50,743 nucleotides of DNA from assembly GCA_023415055.1 (NCBI GenBank), contig JAEZLZ010000114.1, positions 1 through 50,743 of the forward strand. The letters run 5' to 3'. Under the pieces are notes generated by a model that saw only the letters and a list, made by a program, of their open reading frames with translations, had not been told where the DNA came from and did no database searches. A program made the position numbers and the translations under genes. The DNA is from Bacillota bacterium (GTDB lineage: Bacteria > Bacillota > Clostridia > Lachnospirales > Lachnospiraceae). Shown here piece after piece: positions 15,940 to 24,882 of this stretch (its first letter is position 1; each line of letters opens with the position of its first letter).

Positions 15940-17598
15940 CTATTGATAAGAACGGTATTTTTCTATCTCCTGATTGATTTTATTTCTTAAGTTGATATAG
16001 AAGGAGCTTCTCATAGGATACTTCTGAAAGGTAATGCGATACCCGGCCTCTCTATCAATGATATCCCTCACATATTCCTTACTCGTCAAGGACTCCAGCA
16101 ATTTCAAGGCTCTGAGATCTGTCATCGCTTCATATAGTACCATCAGACGTAAGGATTCTTCCGGCAGGAAATCCTTACCTGGATAAACAACAAAAGCATC
16201 ACCGGAGGGAAAACTATCTCCGGCATCCGTTACCTCATATGGATTGATATGCTCAATAGAGAATTGGGTATTATAGAAGTTAAATGCCCAGTGCAGGAAG
16301 CCCGTCAAGTCATACAGGTAAATCTGTAAACCATATACCCTTGTTCTGGAAGATTTCATCGACATAAAGCAATTGGATACGGTCAGCTTTTGATCACAGC
16401 AATAATAGCCCCACAGCTTTGGAACCTGCTTACTCAGAAAGGGTTCTATTGCATCAATTGCACAGATCGGCTGCTGTGTCAGACCCAATTCATAAAACTG
16501 CTCATTCGACATAGCATCGATGATCTGAAATCCCTCCAGATAAGGTTTTACCAGCGAGACCGCATGCCGATAGGTCTCGAGATGCTCCAAATGCGGTTCA
16601 TCCGAGATATGAAAATATGTAACTTGGTCAGCACCAAATAATTTCAGATGTTCCGTCAATTTAGGAAGATAGCACGACAAGAATGCTTCATATTCCGGTC
16701 CGTCAGAGGGAGTATCCCAGCCGAAGATTTTTTTGTACACTCCATCGACGGTAGCCATTATTTTAGGTGCTGCTTTTGCCCCCCATTGTGTGAATAGATG
16801 TGACATTTCGAGATACTTTATTCCCTTGGCAAGGCATAGATCAATATATCTCTTAAGCTTTGAAAAATCAAATTCATAATTCCCGTTATTCACCCGAATA
16901 TCGATTAGTTGGATCGTGGTACGTTCACCACCGACAGCGGTATCTAAAGGTGGAGTAAATTGCGGTACTAAAATCATATTGATATCTCTTTTAGCTGCTG
17001 TTTCAATAAAATTCTCGATAATTTGAAAATGCTCCTCAGAAAAAGCCGTAACATGATAATAATCCGCGAGACAATCCGCATGAAACCATCTGGTATTTTT
17101 AATGTGAAGGGGCGGCAGCTCTTCACCTATCACATTAAGTTCCGTAGAGATCTGATTTGATTCTCTCCCATCCTCACTTGTAAACTCCAGAGTAACCGGA
17201 TAGCGACCAGCTTGGAGCTCCCCAGTGGTCTCTATATCCACCCACAAGCTGCGCCATTGACCTGCTACTAATTTTATCGAATTATCTTTACGGCTTCTTA
17301 AAATATCCGGGTACATACCCGGGGTTGATCTCAGATAGCCGTTATCCGTTTCTTGATAGCAGGGAAAGGATGAAGGTACTAGGATTACCTCCCTTAGTTT
17401 AATAAATCCGTAAATCGGTGAATGAACCTTTATCTTAACGTATTTATTCTCCTTTCCGTTATAAAAGCATGCAATCTGAAAGGATATTGTTTCTCCCTGC
17501 AATGCAGATAAATCAATAGAATTCCGGGCTATCTCCGGACCTGCTTCCGGAAATATCTTCTCAAGCGAGTTTACTAATTCCAATTGTATCCGTTCCAT
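15940..17598 (-). CDS. DUF4091 (GH123-like) putative glycoside hydrolase
   Basis: A 552-aa protein. The N-terminal half is beta-rich (QGETISFQIACFY, then a LVPSSFPCYQ region). A TIM-barrel-like part starts near HADCLADYY and contains the acidic pair in FHISDEPH, the probable catalytic site, and WGYYCC before the C-terminal domain. This order fits DUF4091 proteins, relatives of GH123. No signal peptide, so it acts inside the cell. The ATG at 17598 has GGAGGAG just upstream; a longer frame would overlap the permease gene. As last gene of the sugar ABC operon it probably processes the imported glycan. Substrate unknown. Confidence 0.75.
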   Translation of the reverse strand: MERIQLELVNSLEKIFPEAGPEIARNSIDLSALQGETISFQIACFYNGKENKYVKIKVHSPIYGFIKLREVILVPSSFPCYQETDNGYLRSTPGMYPDILRSRKDNSIKLVAGQWRSLWVDIETTGELQAGRYPVTLEFTSEDGRESNQISTELNVIGEELPPLHIKNTRWFHADCLADYYHVTAFSEEHFQIIENFIETAAKRDINMILVPQFTPPLDTAVGGERTTIQLIDIRVNNGNYEFDFSKLKRYIDLCLAKGIKYLEMSHLFTQWGAKAAPKIMATVDGVYKKIFGWDTPSDGPEYEAFLSCYLPKLTEHLKLFGADQVTYFHISDEPHLEHLETYRHAVSLVKPYLEGFQIIDAMSNEQFYELGLTQQPICAIDAIEPFLSKQVPKLWGYYCCDQKLTVSNCFMSMKSSRTRVYGLQIYLYDLTGFLHWAFNFYNTQFSIEHINPYEVTDAGDSFPSGDAFVVYPGKDFLPEESLRLMVLYEAMTDLRALKLLESLTSKEYVRDIIDREAGYRITFQKYPMRSSFYINLRNKINQEIEKYRSYQ

Positions 17599-17630
17599 TG
17601 TACTCCTCCATTCCCATTCCCCTGGAACCG

Positions 17631-18482
17631 TTAACCCTTTACTGCACCACCGGTTATTCCGCTCATGATCTTCTCGGATAAGAGGATATAGAGGATGAAG
17701 GTTGGTACAAATACGATAACAACTGCAGCAAATAATCCTGCCCAATCACCGGAGGTTCTCATCCCATCGACGATGGCCTGCAGGCCTAAGGATAAGGTCC
17801 TTCTTCTATCTGTATTTACAAAAATCAAAGCCCACATATACTCATTCCACAGGGATATAAAATTAAATATAGTAACTGTGATTAAGCCCGATTGAGCCAG
17901 CGGAAACACCGTCTTCCAAAAGGCTTTAATATGGGAACAACCATCAATGAGGGCTGCCTCCTGTATACTTTTAGGAATCGTTGAAAAGAAACCCAGAAGA
18001 TAGAAGATTGTAAAAGGAGCACTGATACAAATATAAATCAATACGATTGCCAGTGGTGTTTTGTTCAAATTCAGTTTACTTATGATCATAAACAAGGGTA
18101 TCATCATCATGATTCCCGGAATACCCATGGTAGTTATGTAGGCACTGCGTATAATATTTCTGCCCTTGAATGTATAATTAGCTAATACATAGGATGCGGG
18201 AGCAATCAGTACGACGACACCGATGCAAGCTAAGCCTGTATAAAGAAAACTATTCAGAAAATATTTTGCAATATTATAGATCTTAATTACTCTTATATAA
18301 TTATCAAAATGGAATCCAGAAGCCAATACCTTGTCGGAGAAGATTTCTTTCGATGTACTAAAGGATGCGCAGAATACCCAACCGATAGCAACGATGGTAA
18401 AGACCACCCATAAAACCAGGATTATTCTGCCTATTTTATGTAATAGTTTTAATTCCTCCAGCTTTTTTTTCCATGCTTTCAT
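17631..18482 (-). CDS. carbohydrate ABC transporter permease (MalG/UgpE type)
   Basis: A 283-aa inner-membrane permease with six helices and the cytoplasmic EAA loop EAALIDGCSHIKAFWKTVFP, where the ATPase docks. The C-terminus IMSGITGGAVKG is typical of the MalG side of CUT1 transporters. It starts 11 nt after the other permease. No ATPase gene lies in the operon, so a shared MsmX-type ATPase is expected elsewhere, as is usual for CUT1 systems of Firmicutes. Confidence 0.93.
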   Translation of the reverse strand: MKAWKKKLEELKLLHKIGRIILVLWVVFTIVAIGWVFCASFSTSKEIFSDKVLASGFHFDNYIRVIKIYNIAKYFLNSFLYTGLACIGVVVLIAPASYVLANYTFKGRNIIRSAYITTMGIPGIMMMIPLFMIISKLNLNKTPLAIVLIYICISAPFTIFYLLGFFSTIPKSIQEAALIDGCSHIKAFWKTVFPLAQSGLITVTIFNFISLWNEYMWALIFVNTDRRRTLSLGLQAIVDGMRTSGDWAGLFAAVVIVFVPTFILYILLSEKIMSGITGGAVKG

Positions 18483-18493
18483 AGTGCACCTCC

Positions 18494-19408
18494 TTAATAT
18501 TCGTACTTTTCTTTTCCAAAGATCTTATATACCACCGCGTAAATCACTAAGATGCACAGGGTCAGCATAACACCGATTGCCGTAGCCTGACCAACCTCAA
18601 GTGATCCGGAGCCCACGGCATGCGCAGAACCGAAGGCCAATGTATACATATAGCTTGCCGGAACGATTGTTCCTTCATTTAATGTATTCGTACTGAATAC
18701 ACGTGACCAGGTGAAGAAATTAATCGCACTTCCTGCCCAGAAGATAAGACAGGTTTTTGTTGTCTCCTTCAACAGCGGCAATGTTATCTTCCAAAACTGT
18801 GTTATTTTTCCGGCTCCTTCCAGTGAAGCACATTCATAATAATCTTTCGGAATCTGCTCCATGGCTGCCATATAAATAATCATGTAATAACCTACGGAGC
18901 CAAAGCAGAAAGCAATTAACATTGCCCAGAAGCTGTGTTCGGGATTTGTCCATGGTATCGAAGCTAATCGCTCCCATCCCAATGCAATAAATATTTTTTT
19001 CAATAACCCAAAATTACTGCTGAAAATATATTGGGTCCACATAACCACGAGAGCAATTGGAGTGATAATATTGGGCAAATAGATAACGGACTTTAAAAAA
19101 TTCCTTCCTCTAAAGCTTTCCTGCATAATCACAGCAAAAAAAAGTGCTATGGCAAACACAGCGCTCCCACCGATGATAAGAATCTTTAAGACATTATAAA
19201 ATGATGTTATATAGATGGATTTATTCAAAAGTTCAACATAATTATCAAAGCCCACAAAGTCCCATGTGCTGGCGGCGCTGGACAAAGCACCTGTCTTAAA
19301 AAAGGACATATATATAGTACGAATTGTAGGATAAAGAAAGAAAATCAGATATACGATAATCGCAGGAAGCACAAAAGCAATTATCATTCTCCGTTCGCCT
19401 TTTTTCAC
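18494..19408 (-). CDS. carbohydrate ABC transporter permease (MalF/UgpA type)
   Basis: A 304-aa inner-membrane permease with six helices, an FVGFDNYVELL N-terminal segment typical of the family and the EAA loop ECASLEGAGKITQFWKITLP. It pairs with the 17631 permease. The upstream gap to the binding-protein gene contains a perfect 16-bp stem-loop (19471-19506) that could lower permease expression relative to the binding protein. Confidence 0.93.
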   Translation of the reverse strand: MKKGERRMIIAFVLPAIIVYLIFFLYPTIRTIYMSFFKTGALSSAASTWDFVGFDNYVELLNKSIYITSFYNVLKILIIGGSAVFAIALFFAVIMQESFRGRNFLKSVIYLPNIITPIALVVMWTQYIFSSNFGLLKKIFIALGWERLASIPWTNPEHSFWAMLIAFCFGSVGYYMIIYMAAMEQIPKDYYECASLEGAGKITQFWKITLPLLKETTKTCLIFWAGSAINFFTWSRVFSTNTLNEGTIVPASYMYTLAFGSAHAVGSGSLEVGQATAIGVMLTLCILVIYAVVYKIFGKEKYEY

Positions 19409-19470
19409 ATGAAATCCCCCCTTTTTGATTTATTAATTGTTCTTAATAGCCTTACCGTAATTTATTCTTA

Positions 19471-19506
19471 TTCTTTCATGACAGTGTTTCCACTGTCATG
19501 AAAGAA
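19471..19506. other. perfect 16-bp inverted repeat between binding protein and permease
   Basis: TTCTTTCATGACAGTG (19471-19486) and CACTGTCATGAAAGAA (19491-19506) flank a TTTC loop. No T-run follows on the minus strand, so it is more likely an mRNA-stabilising or processing stem-loop, as in other binding-protein operons, than a full terminator. Confidence 0.75.
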
Positions 19507-19572
19507 GGAAATTCGATAATTCTGATCGTCGCTAAACAGATATTATGATTAAATATATCATCAATCACTACT

Positions 19573-20955
19573 CTATTTTATTTGACCCTTAATTGCTGTT
19601 AAGGCTTCGTCTGCATTCTGGTCTCCTGCCATTACTTTTGTAAGTTCTGAGAGAACTACAGACATACCGAAATCAGTTTCCATTCCTGCACACCAATCCA
19701 CATTGCTAGTAAGGGATTCCACAATTGCTTTTTGATCGAAAACGGATGCCGGCCAATCGGTTGATTTGGTACAAGGAACCAAACCATTCTCTGTGAATTT
19801 TTGCTGAGTCTCATTTGAAATGAAATATCTTAACAATTCAAATACTGCCTCTTTATTTTGATTGCTGGCATTAACCATAAAGGACTGTCCACCAATGTTG
19901 TTTTCCGTAATCGGTACGTTACTGCCTGTAACGGTAGGAATAGCAAATTCACCCCATTGGAAGCTTTCATCTACCATATTCGCTACCTCGGACGGGAACC
20001 AGGAACCATTAATTGTTATTGTTGCATTTCCAAGTGCAAATTCCGTCTGACCAGCAGGATAAATATTGGTATCAATGTTATCGGAGAAATAGCCCTTCTT
20101 TGCATAGTCCTCCATTGTTGTCAGCATCTGCTTCACCATTGGATCATCCCATAAGCTCTTACTGTCAGCGGTTCCTTGAACTAACGCAGCACAAGCCTCG
20201 GAACCGATTGCCCTTTGCATATAGTAAGAATATATCATATCACGATAGGCATCATCTACTGTAAAGGGTACTAACCCAGCGGCAACTAATTTGGCACATA
20301 CTGCATCAAATTCCTCCCAGGTCTTAGGAACTGCATCGATACCCGCTTGAGCAAACTGTGCTTTATTATAGAAAAAGCTTACAACATAAGGGGAATACGG
20401 AAGAGAATGATAACCGGTTAAACCTGCTTTCTGGCTCATTGTTTCATCAAAGCTTACTAGACCGCCCAGCAAGGAATCCTTCACAGTTTCCGTACCCTGA
20501 AGAGACTCAGAATTATAGAGTTCCGTCAAGTCCAAAAGCTTGGATGCATCTGCTTTATATATATTATTGGGATCGGTATCAAAGATATCGATTTGTTCAC
20601 CGGATTCCAGTGCAGGCAGGATGACGTCTTTGATGGTTCTGCCTGTCCATTCCACGGTAACCTTACAATCCGGATTTGCTTTTTCGAAGTTTTCGATCGC
20701 ACTTTTTAAGATATTCGCCTGAGACTCGGTTTCCTGCCACATAGACCAATAAACAATTTCTCCGCTAAGCGAACTTATCCCCTCGGGTACAGTGGTCACT
20801 GACGCTTCCGCCGATTCAGTTGTTTCTATTGTTTCTTCTGTCTTACTGTCTTTACTGTCTGTTTCCTGGCTTTTCTCATCATTCTTTGTGCATGCAGCGA
20901 AATTTGCAACAACCAGCATGAATACGAGTACCAGACTCAAAACTCTTTTTTTCAT
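19573..20955 (-). CDS. extracellular sugar-binding lipoprotein (family 1)
   Basis: A 460-aa solute-binding protein of a CUT1 sugar transporter. It has a lipoprotein signal with the lipobox VANFAAC (Cys about 22), then a Ser/Glu/Thr-rich linker (about 25-60) and a two-lobe binding domain with SGEIVYWSMWQ and a later LRYFISNETQQKF segment typical of the family. AGGAGG lies before the ATG. It is the first gene of the operon with the two permeases and the DUF4091 protein. The sugar is unknown; the alpha-galactosidase 10 kb away is only a weak hint. Confidence 0.92.
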   Translation of the reverse strand: MKKRVLSLVLVFMLVVANFAACTKNDEKSQETDSKDSKTEETIETTESAEASVTTVPEGISSLSGEIVYWSMWQETESQANILKSAIENFEKANPDCKVTVEWTGRTIKDVILPALESGEQIDIFDTDPNNIYKADASKLLDLTELYNSESLQGTETVKDSLLGGLVSFDETMSQKAGLTGYHSLPYSPYVVSFFYNKAQFAQAGIDAVPKTWEEFDAVCAKLVAAGLVPFTVDDAYRDMIYSYYMQRAIGSEACAALVQGTADSKSLWDDPMVKQMLTTMEDYAKKGYFSDNIDTNIYPAGQTEFALGNATITINGSWFPSEVANMVDESFQWGEFAIPTVTGSNVPITENNIGGQSFMVNASNQNKEAVFELLRYFISNETQQKFTENGLVPCTKSTDWPASVFDQKAIVESLTSNVDWCAGMETDFGMSVVLSELTKVMAGDQNADEALTAIKGQIK

Positions 20956-21004
20956 ATTATTTTCCTCCTATTGATATGAATGTGACAGATTAAGTGTTTT
21001 AGAT

Positions 21005-21022
21005 ATTAACCTATCTGTTAAT
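21005..21022. promoter_or_regulatory. inverted repeat upstream of the sugar operon
   Basis: ATTAAC (21005-21010) and GTTAAT (21017-21022) form a 6-6-6 inverted repeat 50-67 nt before the binding-protein start, just downstream of a possible TATACT -10. It could be an operator; the regulator is not known. Confidence 0.35.
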
Positions 21023-21165
21023 ACCACCAAAGTATACATTTTTAATGAAAATGTTGGTATGGGATGGCTTTATAAAAACTTATCCTTCTGTTAGGATGAA
21101 ATCATAAAATCATTGAATTATAAAGACAGAACCAGTCTCTCTAATTAGAATAATATTCCAGCGTA

Positions 21166-21211
21166 AAAAATGAGGCAGCCTTCCAACCAAAAATCGATTG
21201 TTTGCCGCCTC
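21166..21211 (-). terminator. terminator after the second binding-protein gene
   Basis: On the minus strand GAGGCGGC pairs with GCTGCCTC (one G-T pair) across a loop and is followed by ATTTTTT. It lies about 70 nt past the stop of the 21279 gene. Confidence 0.7.
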
Positions 21212-21278
21212 GTTATATATTTATGTACTTTTTTAAATATCGGTACTCTGTGTTCCTTGTCCTTATATCCAGATCTAA

Positions 21279-22832
21279 TCAATGGATGCCCTGCTGCTCC
21301 GCCCATGCTGTCACTTCATCAATTGCTTTACGCATGGGGGATTCTGTCCGGTACCTTGCCAATACCTTATCCCAAGCGGTTACCGCATCCTCCTCTCCGA
21401 CAATCGTTTGCACCATATCTGCCTGAATTGTTGAATAAGTGGGCAGACGAAGCTTGGAAGGGGTACTGCAGAAGGTTATATCATAGTTATAGTTTACCCG
21501 CTCTGTGTTTTTTGAATACCAATCAATCATTTGATTTGCGTAATTTATTGCATCCATACCATAGGTATCCTGAGAGTAAGGTATCGCTTGATAAAGAGTA
21601 TCCTGATGCCAGCTCACCAGATAGGATAAGATATCAATGGATCGGTTACGGTCAATCCAGGAAGGGTCATTCTGACGATAAAATAATTCGTTGGCCTCAT
21701 CCGATAATAGAAAATCATAAATCTGCATGATTCTTTTCATTTTCTCGTCGCTGACCTTAGCACTAAAGTAGGATTCGGACCAGTGCAGACTCGACGTAAA
21801 TCGATAGCGATTCCCGTCACTTGTCTTCCAGGGTGTCATAATAGCTATCTTATCCATATAGTCCTTATTGTTCTTAATCTTATTCCAGTATTTGATGAGG
21901 CTGAAATATTGACAGCTGATCGCACCGCACTTTCCGTCCGTAAACAATGAGAATGCTTCATTTATGGTGCGATAGGGAAAATTCCTATCCAGCAGCCCCA
22001 GGCTGTACAGCTCTTTTGTAAAATTTAAGGCCGCACCGGTTTTTTTAGATGCATATACAGGAATCCATTGATTATCCTCCTGCATCCATCCTCGCTCCAC
22101 ATTTGATAGTTCAGGAAATACACTAAGATAAATTGCTTCCAATGTATTTAGATTTTCTGTTGCAAGGCCGATGGTGTCCTGCTTACCGTTACCATCAAAA
22201 TCCGCCTGCGTAAATGCTCTCAGAACTGTTTTAAATTCCTCGCTGCTTTGAGGCATGGAAATATTTAATTCCTTCAACCAATCCTTGCGTATAATGATAC
22301 AGCGATCCAGCGCCCATAGTTTTTCATCCGAATAGGTCAGACGTGGAATAAAATAGAAGCTTCCCGCATCATCCCGAAAATTCTGATTATAATCCAACTT
22401 CATATAGCACTGAAGCTCCGGATATTCACTCAGATCTGTGGGAATAGGGCGGATTTTCTTTTGCTCAACCCACGCGGAGTAGGTAGATGACCCTATGATA
22501 TCGTGAACAATAATATCCGGTAAGCTGTCGGCTGCGGCCATCTTTAGGTATTCCTGCGTCCAATTCGTATAATTCACATCGATCGGTATCAACTTCACAT
22601 TAAACTTATTTTCAATGGCGGTTAATACTTCATCTCCATTAAAGCAATCTTGAATCCCCCACATACCGATGCTGATCTCCATCGGTCCCTCTGTCTCTTT
22701 TTTATGATTCGATTGTTTATTGTAGCTTTCCTCCACCGTCGATTTTTTTAAAAAGCCTGCAATAAAGCCAACACAAATTAACATAATTACTACTAGAAAT
22801 GCAGTGAAAGCAATGCGTACATTAAGTTCCAT
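21279..22832 (-). CDS. membrane-anchored extracellular solute-binding protein
   Basis: A 517-aa protein with an uncleaved-looking N-terminal membrane helix (about 3-25, no lipobox Cys) followed by a family 1-type binding domain (EISIGMWGIQDCF, SLPDIIVHDIIG). The internal segment DFDGNGKQDTIGLA resembles an EF-hand-like calcium loop seen in some large clostridial binding proteins (DxDGNGxxDTIGLA). The ATG at 22832 has GGAGGG 8 nt upstream; an earlier ATG at 22859 does not. It is divergent from the YesM/YesN pair. Lacking its own permeases, it may serve the 17-21 kb transporter or act as the ligand-binding partner of the YesM-like kinase. Confidence 0.85.
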   Translation of the reverse strand: MELNVRIAFTAFLVVIMLICVGFIAGFLKKSTVEESYNKQSNHKKETEGPMEISIGMWGIQDCFNGDEVLTAIENKFNVKLIPIDVNYTNWTQEYLKMAAADSLPDIIVHDIIGSSTYSAWVEQKKIRPIPTDLSEYPELQCYMKLDYNQNFRDDAGSFYFIPRLTYSDEKLWALDRCIIIRKDWLKELNISMPQSSEEFKTVLRAFTQADFDGNGKQDTIGLATENLNTLEAIYLSVFPELSNVERGWMQEDNQWIPVYASKKTGAALNFTKELYSLGLLDRNFPYRTINEAFSLFTDGKCGAISCQYFSLIKYWNKIKNNKDYMDKIAIMTPWKTSDGNRYRFTSSLHWSESYFSAKVSDEKMKRIMQIYDFLLSDEANELFYRQNDPSWIDRNRSIDILSYLVSWHQDTLYQAIPYSQDTYGMDAINYANQMIDWYSKNTERVNYNYDITFCSTPSKLRLPTYSTIQADMVQTIVGEEDAVTAWDKVLARYRTESPMRKAIDEVTAWAEQQGIH

Positions 22833-23097
22833 AACCGTGTCCCTCCAACTGGCATGCATTTATATCCTAACCATTCTTTCATACTAGTAATTTCATTATA
22901 ACCGAAAACAACTCAGTTACAATATGCACTGTATTTAGTTATCTATGCCCTTTGTTTACTTTTTCTCTCTCCTTACTTTTATGGATGACTAATTCTTATA
23001 TTTTACTGAAAAAACTTCAAATTGCTTGCTTTCTGTCATTTTTAAATCTTATAATATAGATAACTAATACAAAATCCGGGGGGAGGGATTTGAATTA

Positions 23098-24846
23098 ATG
23101 TCCAGGCTCAAACAATTGTCGCTATTTTCACAAATCATTTTGCTGACCCTGATCAGTATTATTGTATTTACAGGCTTTTTTAATTTTTATACCCAGAATA
23201 CCGAAAAGCTGTATCAAAAACGCAGCACCGATTATACCAATAAAATCATCTATCAAACGGAAATAACCATAGATTCAAACTACTCCTCATTAGCCAAAAT
23301 TTTGCAGTTTATATCCTATCATGACGATATTCAAAGCTTTCTGTTGGAGCAGAACGACGAAAAAAAATATAAATATTATAAAAAGATGAATACCAACCTA
23401 GCCAGTATCATGATGTTGAACAACCACATTTATGATGTGATTATCTATGATAATTCCGAAAATGAGTATTCCTTAAATGATAATGATTATATCCTTCCCA
23501 AATATTTTAGCACTTGCGATTCTGTTGGTCTCAGCGCCTGCCTCTACAATGCGGACTTAGGCCATTCTTATTTTGTAATGCACTACCCGATCCGATCAAT
23601 TAATGCAAGTAAGAGTGCCAATCAAAAGATTGGGGATGCCTATCTGATTTTATCGGATTCTGCTTTCCTGGATCAGGCAAATCAGAATTTTAATAAGACT
23701 AGTTCTATCTTATACTTAATGGACAGCAATAATCAGATTTTCTGGAGCAACTCCAGTAAAGATTTCAAAAGCTTATCCGATCTTAAGGCTTCCGGTTATG
23801 GTGATTACGAAATTACTACGGTAAAGGAGTGCGGTCTGAAAATCATATCCCTTACAAAGCAGGAGGAAGAAATCTACAGCCTGATCAATATTCAGAGATC
23901 CTATCTGACTATACTGATTCTGGTTGCCATTATCATAGTATCTTTGTGGATTGTCTTAATCATCAATACTATCGCACCGCTTTATACCTTTGTGCGTTTT
24001 ATCAACTCCATCAAGGAAGGTGATTTAAGCACATTAAAAAAAAGGGTGCATTTGGATGGATATAAAGAAATTGCGATCATCTCCAAAGAGACAAATGAGA
24101 TGCTTGAACAGATTGATGATCTGACGAATACTGTATTAAATACGAACAGCAAACTCTATATGATAGAGATACAAAAAGAGCAGGCCAAGCTTTCCTTTCT
24201 CAAGAGCCAGATCAACCCTCATTTTTTATACAATACCCTCGAGTGCATCAAAGGAATTGCTGCTGAGCATAAGCAGCCTGAGATTGTGGAAGCAACAAAA
24301 GCTCTTGCTACCATATTTAAATATAGTATCAAAGGTTCCGATCAGGTTCCCTTCCGAGATGAAATAAAGATCATAAAAAATTATATCAATATTCAAAAGC
24401 TTAGATTCGAGGATCGTTTCGATGTGGAGTATGATATCCACCCGAATTGCTATGATGTCATTATCCCGAAAATGATACTCCAGCCCATCGTGGAAAACGC
24501 CATCATCCATGGGATTGAAGGTACCAGAGAAACCTCCAGATTATTCCTCCTTGCCTACCTGGCACAGGACCAAATGATTATTCGTGTGATTAATACCGGA
24601 GTCCCCATTGCTTCCGATCGTTTGCAGCAGCTCCAAAAGGAGCTCACAGATTTTTCTGAGCTTAATGATTTTTCTGAGTCATCGTCACAAATCTCTAGAG
24701 AAAGCTTAGGTATTAAGAATGTAAATGAACGAATAAAGCTCATTTGCGGAAACAGCTTTGGTATTACCATAGACAGCATGGAGGATGGCAGTACTAGGGT
24801 GACCATAACCCTGCCATCGAGCCTAAACCCCGAAAAAGATCAATAA
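23098..24846 (+). CDS. YesM-type sensor histidine kinase
   Basis: A 582-aa membrane kinase: membrane helix near 12-32, an extracellular sensor (about 33-270), a second helix (about 275-295), a HAMP linker, the His_kinase domain with SQINPHFLYNTLE (His about 373), and a HATPase domain with IVENAIIHGIE and the later GIKNVNERIKLICG. GGGGGGAGGG precedes the ATG. Kinases of this class pair with AraC-type regulators and sense extracellular sugars; its partner gene follows after 36 nt. The adjacent divergent binding protein fits such a role. Confidence 0.92.
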   Translation: MSRLKQLSLFSQIILLTLISIIVFTGFFNFYTQNTEKLYQKRSTDYTNKIIYQTEITIDSNYSSLAKILQFISYHDDIQSFLLEQNDEKKYKYYKKMNTNLASIMMLNNHIYDVIIYDNSENEYSLNDNDYILPKYFSTCDSVGLSACLYNADLGHSYFVMHYPIRSINASKSANQKIGDAYLILSDSAFLDQANQNFNKTSSILYLMDSNNQIFWSNSSKDFKSLSDLKASGYGDYEITTVKECGLKIISLTKQEEEIYSLINIQRSYLTILILVAIIIVSLWIVLIINTIAPLYTFVRFINSIKEGDLSTLKKRVHLDGYKEIAIISKETNEMLEQIDDLTNTVLNTNSKLYMIEIQKEQAKLSFLKSQINPHFLYNTLECIKGIAAEHKQPEIVEATKALATIFKYSIKGSDQVPFRDEIKIIKNYINIQKLRFEDRFDVEYDIHPNCYDVIIPKMILQPIVENAIIHGIEGTRETSRLFLLAYLAQDQMIIRVINTGVPIASDRLQQLQKELTDFSELNDFSESSSQISRESLGIKNVNERIKLICGNSFGITIDSMEDGSTRVTITLPSSLNPEKDQ

Positions 24847-24882
24847 AATATCCATTCCCATACCTACCAGAAAGGACAAACT

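Noticed and set aside
15940..17745. A 601-aa version of the DUF4091 protein
   Set aside because: The extra 49 residues are Cys/Arg-rich antifamily-like sequence overlapping the permease gene; the ATG at 17598 has the ribosome site.
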